A stretch of 64,000 nt of DNA from Chryseobacterium turcicum (GCF_021010565.1 NZ_JAJNAY010000001.1:1-64000), one strand, 5' to 3'; positions 32,574 through 42,580 are shown, counted from the first letter of the stretch. Notes: generated by a model from the sequence alone, not told the origin. Translations and numbers: made by a program.

Positions 32574-32607
32574 AAAAAAGGCTTAGATTGTACAATCTAA
32601 GCCTTTT
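32574..32607. terminator. Bidirectional terminator between thioredoxin and a T9SS protein gene
   Basis: AAAAGGCTTAGATTGT / ACAATCTAAGCCTTTT, a perfect 16-bp stem with no or minimal loop, T-rich on both sides. Serves the convergent genes at 32534 and 32637. Confidence 0.88.
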
Positions 32608-32636
32608 CTTTGAAACGATATAAATCCTAAAAAGCA

Positions 32637-34706
32637 TTAATTTTTAATCACTTTTTTAGAAATTATTTGTCCGTTTTTCAATTGTAATTCAACAATATAA
32701 ACTCCTTTCTGAAGTTCTTGCATATTGATTGTATTATTTGAAAACTGAATATTCATTTTTTGCCCTACAATATTGGTAACATTTACTTTATCAATATCAG
32801 AATCTGTTTTAATATTTAAAATTCCATTAGTTGGGTTTGGATAGATTCCTACAGCAATTTTTCTAATATCTGAAGTTCCTAAACCTGTAGTAACATCTTT
32901 TATACATCTTACAGATTGACCTTGCCCTCTTGAGCTACCAGCTGAAGGATTTCCAATAGTAGTACCTACATAAAAGTATTTAGCTCCTATTCCGGTTGTC
33001 GTAGAGCTCCAGAAATAACCTCTTTGCCCCGTAAATTCAAAAGCACCATCTATAAAAGATCGGTTACCTCCGGCTGGAAGTTTAAGCTTACTGGCGTATG
33101 CAGTTGCAGGATTATTTATTCCTTCTGCGTTTTTAGTAGCAGTCCAGTCTGCCTGCGATGGCATCTTCCAATCCTGTCCTACTGCTTTACAAGGGTCTGC
33201 CCCGTTGGTTGAGCTAAAAGAATTAGGAGTCGCTGTCCATTGATCACTAAGATCATTTCCGCCCCACCATGATCCAAGAATGAACGAACCTGAGCTATTC
33301 AAACCCATAGGAGTATTTGGTGAAGGAACATTAGCCATTGATGAATTTCTGTTTTGGTGACCATCATCCCATCTTCCCCACTGGAAAAGATCTCCGTAAG
33401 ACTCGACATCTGCCATAGAAGTCGCTACTTGTCTACTTCCTAAATTTTGCTGAAGCCAAACTTTACCGTCTGCACCTCTTACGGTTGTATAGGTGACCTG
33501 GTGACCTTGATAATTAAAAGTTACACAACCTGTATCTCCGGGATTGGTTCCTGGGTCAGCATTGTTACAAGCTGGAGTTGTATTGGGTAACTGAATTTTC
33601 TTTACTCTTACTCCGCTCTGAGAATAGGTAAGAACCAATGTGTTATTTACAGCATCATACTGTAAATCATTATATAACGCAGTACCATCTGAAACAAAAT
33701 CTCCACCAAAATTAGCCCATGTATTTGTAGTAGCATCAAATTCATAAACGGTATTTTTACCCCCGTTTACAGACCATCCGCTTGCTACAGTGTAAAGTTT
33801 ACCTGAAGGAGTTACCGCAATAGAAACATTATACAAATCATTTGAAATTCCAAAATCGGCATTGCCAATCTGTTCCCAAGTGGTTCCGTTAAATTTTTTC
33901 ACATTCAGCCTTCTGTTATTAGCCGATGTAGAAGAGTAAACAACATACAACGTATTGTCTGAGCCTATTGCAATATCTGAAGTTGCGTTTGCCCCCTCTG
34001 TAAATGCTCTCCCCACTGAAGCTCCGCCCACTAAAGTCCACGCGTCAGTTGCAGAAGCCGTTAAGCTATTTTCAAAAACTTTCACTCCAGATGCAATGTG
34101 GCAAACATATACTTTTCCGTTTGTGCCCATTACCATTTCTGCGTGTGTAGGATTTCCTCCAGCAATATTTGTAGGACCAACTTGTTCCCAAGCTCCGTTT
34201 ACCAATCTTTTTACAGTTCCAGATCCCACAGATCCGTAAACATAAGGAGTATTATTGGGTGCTATAGCAGATGCCTGATAATTTGTAGTATCGGTAAAAG
34301 CTAGTGGTAACAAACTCCAAGAAGTACCGTCAAACTTTCTTACTTCCATCCCTGCGTTTGGATACCCCCATTGATTGGTATAATATACATTTCCTGAAGT
34401 ATCTAAAGAAAGAGAATTGTAAGTCGCTGTAGAAGTCGTAATTCCTGCACTACCACCCACATATGACCATGATATTCCGTTAAACTTTTGTACAGAACCT
34501 TTCTGAACAGAAACATCATAGTAAGAAACATAATAATTTCCCTGCGCATCAATGGCAAGATTATTATAACTGCTTGTTCCTGCAGAAATGCTTCCTGTAG
34601 AACCCACATCTACCCATTGTTGAGCATTTAATGTGCTTACTGCTATCGAAAGGATACCGATTCCGGCTCCAATTTGCTTCGCTTTTGATTGTAAATTTTT
34701 AAACAT
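32637..34706 (-). CDS. T9SS-secreted FISUMP-domain protein, copy 1
   Basis: 689 aa with a signal peptide (about 1-28), a central series of beta-propeller-like repeats (SWSYVGGSAGI, NLAIDAQGNYYVSYYD, TLYVVYSS, about residues 30-380), a FISUMP domain (about 395-605: TVRGADGKVWLQQNLGS, YGDLFQWGRWDDGHQ, GQSVRCIKD), and a C-terminal type A sorting domain (VGIYPNPTNGILNI to KKVIKN) that directs it through the type IX system to the cell surface. Role unknown. A close paralogue is encoded at 34911-37034. Confidence 0.87.
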   Translation of the reverse strand: MFKNLQSKAKQIGAGIGILSIAVSTLNAQQWVDVGSTGSISAGTSSYNNLAIDAQGNYYVSYYDVSVQKGSVQKFNGISWSYVGGSAGITTSTATYNSLSLDTSGNVYYTNQWGYPNAGMEVRKFDGTSWSLLPLAFTDTTNYQASAIAPNNTPYVYGSVGSGTVKRLVNGAWEQVGPTNIAGGNPTHAEMVMGTNGKVYVCHIASGVKVFENSLTASATDAWTLVGGASVGRAFTEGANATSDIAIGSDNTLYVVYSSTSANNRRLNVKKFNGTTWEQIGNADFGISNDLYNVSIAVTPSGKLYTVASGWSVNGGKNTVYEFDATTNTWANFGGDFVSDGTALYNDLQYDAVNNTLVLTYSQSGVRVKKIQLPNTTPACNNADPGTNPGDTGCVTFNYQGHQVTYTTVRGADGKVWLQQNLGSRQVATSMADVESYGDLFQWGRWDDGHQNRNSSMANVPSPNTPMGLNSSGSFILGSWWGGNDLSDQWTATPNSFSSTNGADPCKAVGQDWKMPSQADWTATKNAEGINNPATAYASKLKLPAGGNRSFIDGAFEFTGQRGYFWSSTTTGIGAKYFYVGTTIGNPSAGSSRGQGQSVRCIKDVTTGLGTSDIRKIAVGIYPNPTNGILNIKTDSDIDKVNVTNIVGQKMNIQFSNNTINMQELQKGVYIVELQLKNGQIISKKVIKN

Positions 34707-34752
34707 AAATAATTCTATTTTTATTTATTCTAAATTATTCTAGAATTTTCGG

Positions 34753-34760
34753 CAAAATTA
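34753..34760 (-). promoter_or_regulatory. Candidate -7 box (TAATTTTG) of T9SS gene copy 1
   Basis: Exact TAnnTTTG match on the minus strand about 50 bp upstream of the ATG. GATAACT lies a little further upstream, as it does before copy 2. Confidence 0.4.
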
Positions 34761-34849
34761 GTCTTGAAAACAACCAAAGAGTTATCATTTCCAATTTTTT
34801 TGTTATCATATGAAACATGATGCTTGTCATTGATCTGAATATAAAAGCA

Positions 34850-34882
34850 TTAGGCGACAGTTTCACGATGAAATTGTCGCCT
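34850..34882 (-). terminator. Intrinsic terminator of T9SS gene copy 2
   Basis: TAGGCGACA and TGTCGCCTA pair, extended inward by TTTC/GAAA. 29 bp after the stop of the 34911-37034 gene. Confidence 0.75.
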
Positions 34883-34910
34883 AAACACAAATAAAATATT
34901 AAAATGAATG

Positions 34911-37034
34911 TTAGTTTTTAATGACTTTCTTAGAAATTTTTTGCCCGTTTTTTAGTGTCATTTCTACAATATAGACTCCGCTTGGTAAGTCTTGCATATT
35001 AATTTGATGATTAGAATACTTAATATTTAATCTTTGTCCCACAACATTGGTTACGCTTACAGTATTGATTTCAGAATCTGTTTTAATATTTAAAATACCA
35101 TTCGTAGGATTAGGATAAACTCCTACGCTGATTTTTTTAATCTCTGTAGTTCCTAAGCCTGTAGCAACCTCTTTTATACATCTTACAGACATTCCTGCAT
35201 CTCTACTAGCACTGTTTGATAAAGTTGAGAATCCACTGATATACAAATGCTGGCCAGAACCAGTATATGGTGATGCAGATGACGACCAAAGATAAAGTCT
35301 TGTTCCTGGAGAGTAAATACCATTATAATCTTTCATTCCTGCTGGAATTAATTTTAAATGGCTTGAAAGTGCCGAATTATATTCCGAAATATTTTCAGCA
35401 GCCATCGCAGCATCAATTTCTCCAACCGTTGGAAGTCTCCAGTCTAAACCAATTGCTTTACAAGGGTCTGCTCCTTTTGTAGCTGTTGCAGCTGAAGCGT
35501 TTTCTGCAGTCCAGGTATCAGAATCAGTTCCTCCTGACCAAAAGTTTGATGAGGAATTATAACCTGCAGAATAGAATGTTGCATTTCCACCATTTAAGCC
35601 AGCTGGATTATTAGATGAAGGAGCCGTTGCAGATAATGTAGAGTTTCTAAGCTGATGACCATCATCCCATCTTCCCCACTGGAAAAGGTCTCCATAAGCA
35701 TCAGAATCTGTAAGTGATTCTGCTATCTTCGTGCTTCCAAGGTTTTGCTGAAGCCAGATTTTACCATCTGTTCCTCTTACGGTTGTGTATGTAACCGATT
35801 GCCCTCTGTAATTAAATGTTACACAGCCTAAATCTCCAGAATTGTTTCCTGGGTCTGTATTATTGCATGAAGGCTGTACCTGTAAAGTAAACTTTTTCAC
35901 AACAGTTCCTTCAGTAATTCCTTGAGAAAAATAATCATCTAGAGAATAAGCTAAAACCAAACTATTGGTGTTTGCATCAAATTCTAAATCATTATAGTGT
36001 GTAGCACCGTCAGATACATAATTTCCTCCAAATGGACTCCATGTATTAGTTGTTGAATTGATTTCATACACCGTATTTTTACCTTCATTTTCATACCAAC
36101 TGCTTGCAGCAACAAACGGTTTTCCTTGTGAAGTAACAGCTATTGAAAAATCTAGATTGCTTTCACCTACACCAAAATTTTCGTCTCCTAATTGCGTCCA
36201 ACTAGTACCATCAAATTTCTTTACATTAATTTTTCTGAGTAAGCTGTTAGGATTATTTGGATTATTTAATGTTTTACCATACACCACATACAAACTATTA
36301 TCAGTCCCTATTGTAAAATCTAAGGTAGCATAAACACTTTCAGTAAAAGCACTTCCCAAAGAAGCACCTCCCACCAATGTCCAAGTTGCAGTAGATGAAG
36401 CCGTCAATGTATTTTCATAAACACTTACCACCCCATTGGAAATCTGGCAAACATAGACTTTACCATTAGTTCCAAGTTTAATTTTCCCATGGTATACTAC
36501 CCCAGAAACCACATTAGCTCCTATTTGTTGCCATGCACCATTTACAAAACGTCTTACGGTACCCTGAACATACGTATATAAAATATTATCTGCTGAAACC
36601 GCTGAAGATGGATATCCTGCAAAACCACTCGTAGGAATAGAAGCCAAAGAAGACCACGCAGCCGAAGAGAATTTATTGACATCCATATTATCACCTTTAC
36701 TTAAGTGATAAACACTCCCATCGGGTGCCACGGATAAAGAATTGTGATTAGCATAATCATCAGTAACTCCAGCCGAACCTCCTAGATAAGACCATGAAGC
36801 TCCGTTGAGTTTTTGTACCGAACCTTTATCAACAGAAAGATCGTAGTAAGAAACATAATAATTTCCTGCATTATCTATTACAAAATCATTAAATCCACTT
36901 CCGCTAGCAGATAGTATTGATGTATTGCCTACATTTTGCCACTGCTGGGCATTTATAAAATTGCTTCCTGCAATCGATAGCACAAAAGCACTTAAGCTGA
37001 CTTTTGTGACCAAAGTATATAAATTTTTAAACAT
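34911..37034 (-). CDS. T9SS-secreted FISUMP-domain protein, copy 2
   Basis: 707 aa with the same architecture as copy 1: signal peptide, propeller-like repeats up to about residue 395, FISUMP domain (GDLGCVTFNYRGQSVTYTTVRG, WLQQNLGS, YGDLFQWGRWDDGHQLRNS) and type A sorting domain (VGVYPNPTNGILNIKTDSE...). The two proteins agree best in the FISUMP core and the C-terminus. Its own promoter and terminator suggest independent expression from copy 1. An AraC regulator starts 125 bp away on the other strand. Surface-exposed by prediction; ligand unknown. Confidence 0.87.
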   Translation of the reverse strand: MFKNLYTLVTKVSLSAFVLSIAGSNFINAQQWQNVGNTSILSASGSGFNDFVIDNAGNYYVSYYDLSVDKGSVQKLNGASWSYLGGSAGVTDDYANHNSLSVAPDGSVYHLSKGDNMDVNKFSSAAWSSLASIPTSGFAGYPSSAVSADNILYTYVQGTVRRFVNGAWQQIGANVVSGVVYHGKIKLGTNGKVYVCQISNGVVSVYENTLTASSTATWTLVGGASLGSAFTESVYATLDFTIGTDNSLYVVYGKTLNNPNNPNSLLRKINVKKFDGTSWTQLGDENFGVGESNLDFSIAVTSQGKPFVAASSWYENEGKNTVYEINSTTNTWSPFGGNYVSDGATHYNDLEFDANTNSLVLAYSLDDYFSQGITEGTVVKKFTLQVQPSCNNTDPGNNSGDLGCVTFNYRGQSVTYTTVRGTDGKIWLQQNLGSTKIAESLTDSDAYGDLFQWGRWDDGHQLRNSTLSATAPSSNNPAGLNGGNATFYSAGYNSSSNFWSGGTDSDTWTAENASAATATKGADPCKAIGLDWRLPTVGEIDAAMAAENISEYNSALSSHLKLIPAGMKDYNGIYSPGTRLYLWSSSASPYTGSGQHLYISGFSTLSNSASRDAGMSVRCIKEVATGLGTTEIKKISVGVYPNPTNGILNIKTDSEINTVSVTNVVGQRLNIKYSNHQINMQDLPSGVYIVEMTLKNGQKISKKVIKN

Positions 37035-37079
37035 AATAGATATTATTTTTATTTATTCTAAATTTAATCTAATTTTGCA

Positions 37080-37087
37080 CAAAAGTA
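37080..37087 (-). promoter_or_regulatory. Candidate -7 box (TACTTTTG) of T9SS gene copy 2
   Basis: Exact TAnnTTTG match on the minus strand, 46 bp upstream of the ATG. Confidence 0.45.
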
Positions 37088-37159
37088 GTTTACATCCTGA
37101 ATCCCTAGTTATCATTTTCAAATTTTCACTTATCGGATGTAGGCTTCTCTTAAACTATT

Positions 37160-38050
37160 ATGGAAACAAAAACACTTCGCACAATGAAACAGACGAAAAG
37201 AGGCTTACTATTTCAATCTGAGGACATTAAAGTGGTTTTTAATGAAGATGCGACAATGGGAAACTATTTAAAATCGCAGTTTATTGAAGGAGAATCTAGT
37301 TTTAATATGTTGTTTTTATTGAGCCCGAACATTAATTTGAGAGCTTCAGATTGTGGAACTCAATTTAAATTCAACAAAAATCAATACATCCTCCATTATT
37401 CTTCCGCAGAAAATAGAGCTGAATTGTGGACAGAAAATCAGGAAGTTTTAAAATACCTTCAGATACAGGTCAATTATCAATATGTTTTTGATTTAATTGA
37501 CCCTCAGTCTAATTCAGAAAGTGCAGAAATTCTGGACAATATGAAGAACAATAACTTTATTTTCCTTCATAAACAGACTCCACCCAATATGACGGTAGAA
37601 ATGCACATGATTTTAAAGGAGATTTCAGGATATTCTAAAAAAGGAGTGATGCAGAAACTCTTTATTGAAGCCAAAATTATCAAGCTTTTAATCCTGATTT
37701 TTGAGCAGTTTAATGAAAAAGATATTGAAGAAGATTTATCTAAAACTCCAGAAACCATCAAGAAATTTTTAGATGAAAACTATCATAAGAATCTGAAAAT
37801 AGAAGAAATATCTAAAATAATAGGCATTAATCAAAATAAGCTGAGAAAGGAGTTTAAAGAACATTATCAAACCACAATAGTAGATTATATTTCAGAACTC
37901 AGAATGCTGAAAGCTAAAAAAATGATTATCAACAAACAAATCATGATTAAAGAAATTGCCATAGAATGCGGCTATGAATACGTACAGAACTTCACCCGTG
38001 CTTTTAAGAAAAAGTTTGGAGTCTCTCCTGAAAAGCTCAGATTAGGGTAA
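37160..38050 (+). CDS. AraC-family transcriptional regulator
   Basis: 296 aa. The C-terminal 100 residues carry two helix-turn-helix units: NLKIEEISKIIGINQNKLRKEFKEHY and IMIKEIAIECGYEYVQNFTRAFKKKFGVSPEKLRLG, the classic AraC signature. The N-terminal 180 residues form a sensor-like domain with no clear family. A second possible start is the Met at codon 9 (37184). Divergent from the T9SS gene at 37034, which it could regulate; followed by a hairpin terminator. Confidence 0.87.
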   Translation: METKTLRTMKQTKRGLLFQSEDIKVVFNEDATMGNYLKSQFIEGESSFNMLFLLSPNINLRASDCGTQFKFNKNQYILHYSSAENRAELWTENQEVLKYLQIQVNYQYVFDLIDPQSNSESAEILDNMKNNNFIFLHKQTPPNMTVEMHMILKEISGYSKKGVMQKLFIEAKIIKLLILIFEQFNEKDIEEDLSKTPETIKKFLDENYHKNLKIEEISKIIGINQNKLRKEFKEHYQTTIVDYISELRMLKAKKMIINKQIMIKEIAIECGYEYVQNFTRAFKKKFGVSPEKLRLG

Positions 38051-38057
38051 AAAAAAT

Positions 38058-38085
38058 AAAACCACTAAAATAAATTAGTGGTTTT
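38058..38085 (+). terminator. Intrinsic terminator of the AraC gene
   Basis: AAAACCACTAA / TTAGTGGTTTT stem with a short loop, 8 bp after the stop. Confidence 0.85.
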
Positions 38086-38149
38086 GTATATGTTGTTTTG
38101 CTTTGATATTACTTTCTCAGAATTCATGTGAGAAAGCAATGACAATCAA

Positions 38150-38440
38150 TTAATGATGTCCGTGATTGTGCCCGTGGCTATCGTGGATGAAAGGACCGTG
38201 ACCTTTAGGCTGGCTGAAGATTACTTCAACACCTTCTTGCTCACTAAGCAATTTACTTCTGATCTCTTCTGGATCAAAAGGTTTCACTTTCCCAAAGTAT
38301 TCTTTCAAACCTTCAGTTAACCACAAAGGAATAATAAAACCGAAAAACATTAAGATACACCAGAATCCTACAAGAAACATACAAATAAAATAGATTGTCC
38401 AAAGGAATTGGTAAAACGGCCAAAATGCTGATAACATCAT
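38150..38440 (-). CDS. Small membrane protein with His-rich tail
   Basis: 96 aa with two membrane segments (about residues 5-40, FWPFYQFLWTIYFICMFLVGFWCILMFFGFIIPLWL read as a hairpin) and a soluble tail ending HGPFIHDSHGHNHGHH, with seven His in the last 16 residues, suggesting metal binding. Family unknown. It stands alone between the AraC gene (convergent) and the class I fumarase. The long hydrophobic run contains two Cys that could also take part in metal binding. Confidence 0.6.
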   Translation of the reverse strand: MMLSAFWPFYQFLWTIYFICMFLVGFWCILMFFGFIIPLWLTEGLKEYFGKVKPFDPEEIRSKLLSEQEGVEVIFSQPKGHGPFIHDSHGHNHGHH

Positions 38441-38552
38441 TTTTCTTAAATTTTAAGCAAAAATAGGACTTTTTTCTTTTGTTCCAAAAGATATACAACC
38501 TATTTTTATTATTTATTTTTATTTTAAACTAAATTCAGACGCTTAGATAATA

Positions 38553-38607
38553 GATGAATAGATGATAGATGCTTCTCTATGATCTATTTATCTATCATCT
38601 ATTCATC
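38553..38607. repeat. Perfect 18-bp inverted repeat downstream of the class I fumarase
   Basis: GATGAATAGATGATAGAT (38553-38570) and ATCTATCATCTATTCATC (38590-38607) are perfectly complementary. The arms are built from repeated GATAGAT/GATGATAG words. Starts 12 bp after the fumarase stop; probably a terminator. Confidence 0.75.
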
Positions 38608-38618
38608 GTTTTTATACT

Positions 38619-40226
38619 TTAATGAGCAAGATTGGCAAAGAAATCATTTCCTTTATCATCGGTAATGATAAATGCCGGGAAATCTTTTACTTCAATTTTT
38701 CTTACCGCTTCCATTCCTAATTCTGGGAAATCTACGACCTCAACAGACAAAATATTATCTTTTGCCAAAATTGCAGCAGGCCCACCAATCGAACCGATGT
38801 AGAAACCTCCGTATTTGTTACAAGCATTGGTCACATCTGCCGTTCTGTTTCCTTTTGCCAACATCACCATGCTTCCGCCATGGCTTTGGAATTCGTCAAC
38901 ATAAACATCCATTCTTCCCGCCGTTGTAGGCCCGAAACTTCCTGAAGCCATTCCTTCCGGTGTTTTTGCTGGTCCTGCGTAATAAATTGGGTGATTTTTA
39001 AAATATTCAGGCATTGGCTGTCCCGCATCCAATAATTCTTTGATTTTTGCGTGAGCAATATCTCTTGCAACAATTAAAGTCCCGTTTAGTTTTAATCGTG
39101 TTTTGATTGGATATTTTGAAAGCTCAGCCAAAATCTCAGGCATTGGCTTATTCAAATTAATCTCAACAGCTTCTTCCAAATGTGGTGGCGTTGCAGGTAA
39201 AAATCTTTTAGGATCTTCTTCTAGTTGCTCCAAGAAAATACCTTCTTTGGTAATTTTACCTTTGATATTTCTATCTGCCGAACAAGAAACTCCCATTCCA
39301 ACAGGACAAGAAGCTGCGTGACGAGGTAATCTGATTACTCTAACGTCGTGTGTTAAATATTTCCCTCCAAACTGAGCTCCGATTGCACTTTCCTGGCAAA
39401 TTTTCTGAACTTTAGCTTCCCATTCCAAATCTCTGAAAGCCTGTCCTGCTTCATTTCCTTCAGTCGGAAGATTGTCGTAATATTTAGCAGAAGCTTTTTT
39501 TACTGCAGCTAAATTTGCTTCCGCAGAAGTTCCACCGATGACCAACGCCAAGTGATAAGGCGGACAAGCAGCAGTTCCTAAATCTGAAATTCTCTCTTTC
39601 ACAAAAGCTTCAAGAGATTTTTCGTTCAATAAAGATTTTGTTTTTTGATACAAGAATGTTTTGTTAGCAGAACCTCCTCCTTTTGTTAAGAATAAAAACT
39701 CGTAATAATTTCCTTTTTTAGCATAAATATCAATTTGTGCCGGAAGATTAGAACCCGAATTTTTCTCATCAAACATCGTTAAAGGAACCACCTGAGAATA
39801 TCTTAGGTTTCTTTTTTGATACGTATTGTAAATTCCTTTGCTTAAATATTCTCCATCTTCAACTCCGGTGTAAACATTTTCCCCTTTTTTACCCATTACA
39901 ATCGCAGTTCCTGTATCTTGGCAAGAAGGTAAAGCCCCTTCTACCGCAACAGCAGCGTTTTGTAATAAATTATAAGCAACGAATCTGTCGTTATCAGTTG
40001 CTTCAGGATCGTCAATAATTCTTTTTAAACTTTCTAAATGTGAAGAACGAAGCATGAAAGAAACATCTGCCATCGCTTCTTCAGCCAACAACTCCAATCC
40101 TTTAGGATCGATTGTTAAAACTTCTCTTTCACCATGCTTTTCAACCTTCACGTAGTCTGAGGTCAACTTTTTGTACACCGTATCGTCTTTCAAAATTGGA
40201 TACGGATCTTGATATTTAAAATCCAT
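38619..40226 (-). CDS. fumA: Class I (iron-sulfur) fumarate hydratase
   Basis: 535 aa. Converts fumarate to L-malate using an oxygen-sensitive [4Fe-4S] cluster. The three cluster Cys are seen in [22 protein letters not shown] and [14 protein letters not shown]. The C-terminal beta domain has the conserved [24 protein letters not shown] and [12 protein letters not shown]. Length fits the single-chain FumA/FumB type, cytosolic, TCA cycle. A class II enzyme is encoded divergently 375 bp away. Confidence 0.92.
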   Translation of the reverse strand: MDFKYQDPYPILKDDTVYKKLTSDYVKVEKHGEREVLTIDPKGLELLAEEAMADVSFMLRSSHLESLKRIIDDPEATDNDRFVAYNLLQNAAVAVEGALPSCQDTGTAIVMGKKGENVYTGVEDGEYLSKGIYNTYQKRNLRYSQVVPLTMFDEKNSGSNLPAQIDIYAKKGNYYEFLFLTKGGGSANKTFLYQKTKSLLNEKSLEAFVKERISDLGTAACPPYHLALVIGGTSAEANLAAVKKASAKYYDNLPTEGNEAGQAFRDLEWEAKVQKICQESAIGAQFGGKYLTHDVRVIRLPRHAASCPVGMGVSCSADRNIKGKITKEGIFLEQLEEDPKRFLPATPPHLEEAVEINLNKPMPEILAELSKYPIKTRLKLNGTLIVARDIAHAKIKELLDAGQPMPEYFKNHPIYYAGPAKTPEGMASGSFGPTTAGRMDVYVDEFQSHGGSMVMLAKGNRTADVTNACNKYGGFYIGSIGGPAAILAKDNILSVEVVDFPELGMEAVRKIEVKDFPAFIITDDKGNDFFANLAH

Positions 40227-40601
40227 TATACTTTCTATTTCTGTGCAAAAATACGGCTTACGAAAAAAAGCATGAGCAAAATCAGCGACTTATGCTTGTA
40301 TTTATAATGATTATAAATTGCGAGGTTTTTAAGCATTGTTTAACTTTATAAAAACTTTCAAACCACAAAAGTTTTTTTAACACATTAGTTATTTTTTAGT
40401 TTAATAAATAATGCTTTACAAGAACACATTAGTTTTTGAAATCTCTTCGAGGTTTGCTAATGCTCAAAAATTAAGCAAAATCTTTGATTTTCATCTTAAG
40501 TGAACTTCTATTTTCAAACAATTGAAGCTTATAAATAACTAAAGTGTTAATTTTTTGCCTTTTGTGGTTTAATTTTAAACTAAGCAAAAATTTCAATCAC
40601 A
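40227..40601. repeat. Long palindromic repeat element between the two fumarase genes
   Basis: AAACCACAAAAG (40360-40371) and CTTTTGTGGTTT (40559-40570) are perfect terminal inverted repeats. The arms remain complementary for about 85 bp: TTAACACATTAGTTATTTTT on the left mirrors AATAACTAAAGTGTTAATTTTTT on the right, and AAGAACACATTAG mirrors the AAGTGAACTTCT part. A left half-copy lies upstream of lysA (26982-27078). No ORF. The element is likely a MITE-like or REP-like dispersed repeat and now carries the promoters for both genes or sits between them. Confidence 0.7.
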
Positions 40602-41996
40602 ATGAATTACAGAATAGAAAAAGACACCATGGGTGAAGTGCAGGTTCCTGCAGACAAATTTTGGGGCGCACAGACAGAGCGCTCAAGAAATAATTTCAAA
40701 ATCGGACCAGAAAGTTCTATGCCCCACGAAATTATCGAAGCGTTTGCTTATTTAAAAAAGGCGGCAGCATTTACCAACACCGATTTGGGAGTTCTTCCTG
40801 CTTCAAAAAGAGATATGATTGCTAAAGTTTGCGATGAAATCTTAGAAGGAAAACTAAATGACCAATTTCCTTTGGTTATTTGGCAAACAGGCTCCGGAAC
40901 ACAATCGAATATGAACGTGAATGAAGTCGTATCAAACAGAGCTCATGTAAATAATGGCGGAACTTTAGGCGATAAATCAGAAGTCCATCCTAATGATGAT
41001 GTGAATAAATCTCAATCATCCAACGACACCTATCCTACCGCAATGCACATTGCAGCTTACAAAAAAGTGGTTGAGGTAACCATTCCCGCAGTTGAGAAAC
41101 TAAAAAATACGTTGAACGAGAAGGCCGTTGCTTTTAAAGACATCGTAAAAATCGGAAGAACGCATTTAATGGACGCTACTCCACTCACTTTAGGACAAGA
41201 ATTTTCAGGATATGTTGCTCAATTGAATTATGGCATTAAAGCTTTAAAAAACACCTTACCTCATCTTTCTGAGCTTGCTTTGGGAGGAACAGCAGTAGGT
41301 ACAGGCTTAAATACTCCAAAAGGATATGATGTAAAAGTAGCTGAATACATTGCAAAATTCACTAATCTTCCTTTTGTAACTGCTGAAAATAAATTTGAAG
41401 CTTTGGCAGCTCATGATGCTATTGTAGAATCTCATGGCGCATTAAAACAACTGGCAGTTTCTTTATATAAAATTGCGCAAGATATAAGACTAATGGCTTC
41501 TGGGCCTCGTTCGGGAATTGGAGAAATTCATATTCCGGAAAATGAGCCCGGTTCTTCAATTATGCCTGGAAAAGTAAATCCTACCCAAAACGAAGCATTA
41601 ACAATGGTTTGTGCACAAGTTTTAGGAAATGATACTACGATTTCTTTCGCAGGAACTCAGGGAAATTATGAGCTGAATGTTTTCAAACCAGTAATGGCAT
41701 TTAATTTCTTGCAGTCTGCACAATTAATTGCTGATGCATGTATTTCATTTAATGACCATTGCGCTGTTGGAATTGAGCCAAATCATGAAAGAATTAAAGA
41801 ATTAGTTGATAAATCTTTGATGCTCGTCACTGCTTTGAACACTCATATCGGTTATGAAAATGCCGCAAAAATTGCAAAAACAGCTCACAAAAACGGAACG
41901 ACACTAAAAGAAGAAGCTATCAATCTTGGGTTTGTAACTTCCGAACAGTTTGATGAGTGGGTGAAACCTGAAGACATGGTGGGAAGCATGAAATAA
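40602..41996 (+). CDS. fumC: Class II fumarate hydratase
   Basis: 464 aa, usual for FumC. Homotetrameric, iron-independent enzyme of the aspartase/fumarase superfamily. Conserved blocks: [46 protein letters not shown] and the signature [16 protein letters not shown] with the flexible catalytic Ser loop. Same reaction as the divergent class I enzyme, but resistant to oxygen and iron shortage. Single gene. Confidence 0.95.
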   Translation: MNYRIEKDTMGEVQVPADKFWGAQTERSRNNFKIGPESSMPHEIIEAFAYLKKAAAFTNTDLGVLPASKRDMIAKVCDEILEGKLNDQFPLVIWQTGSGTQSNMNVNEVVSNRAHVNNGGTLGDKSEVHPNDDVNKSQSSNDTYPTAMHIAAYKKVVEVTIPAVEKLKNTLNEKAVAFKDIVKIGRTHLMDATPLTLGQEFSGYVAQLNYGIKALKNTLPHLSELALGGTAVGTGLNTPKGYDVKVAEYIAKFTNLPFVTAENKFEALAAHDAIVESHGALKQLAVSLYKIAQDIRLMASGPRSGIGEIHIPENEPGSSIMPGKVNPTQNEALTMVCAQVLGNDTTISFAGTQGNYELNVFKPVMAFNFLQSAQLIADACISFNDHCAVGIEPNHERIKELVDKSLMLVTALNTHIGYENAAKIAKTAHKNGTTLKEEAINLGFVTSEQFDEWVKPEDMVGSMK

Positions 41997-42072
41997 GGAG
42001 TTGCTTGTTGATGATTTAAATTTCGTATTTTAAAACTTTAAAATAGGTGATTAAATATTGCAAGAACTCAGA

Positions 42073-42418
42073 ATGAATTTTCCAACAAAAATATTTAACA
42101 AACAATTGCTCGTAATTTTTCTTACGGGCTTTTGTTTTTTTTCATAGGCTCAGCAACAAAAAATTGTAAGAATTCTGAATGCTGAACTGAAAGAAGAAAT
42201 GGCAATAGAAAAAAAATCGTCTGACAGAAAAGTAATCATTACCGAACCATTTCATATAGAAAAATAAAAATACCTTGGTTTTTGAATATATTACTATCCT
42301 CTATTTTTTCTTCCCATTTTTCTACAGGAAAAAAGATAATGAAAAATTTAAAATAAAACTTTTAAAAGCCTTCAAAAAAAGTGGTTATTCTGTCTCTAGT
42401 GAATATTGGGCAAACTGA
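42073..42418 (+). pseudogene. Decayed secreted-protein gene
   Basis: ATG at 42073 opens a signal-peptide-like frame (QLLVIFLTGFCFFS) interrupted by TAG at 42145-42147 just where the cleavage site would be. The same frame goes on as AQQQKIVRILNAELKEEM...EPFHIEK to TAA at 42265. A further readable frame (YITILYFFFPFFYRKKDNEKFKIKLLKAFKKSGYSV...) follows to TGA 42416. Together it looks like one lost gene for a secreted protein. No family recognised. Confidence 0.6.
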
Positions 42419-42475
42419 AAAATCATATTTCGCAAGGTTAAAATTGAATTCCTGAATAAGCCTTAAACCCTATAA

Positions 42476-42517
42476 AAACAAGACACTCCGAAGAAAAATA
42501 TCCGGAGCATCTTGTTT
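42476..42517. terminator. Hairpin between the decayed gene and the S41 peptidase gene
   Basis: AACAAGA and CTCCG on the left pair with CGGAG and TCTTGTT on the right, separated by a small internal loop. Likely terminator of the minus-strand operon ending at 42581. Confidence 0.65.
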
Positions 42518-42580
42518 GTTAATGTGAATGTTAATTTAATTAATCAATTATTATACCAAATTGAAATGTCTGTTATTTTA

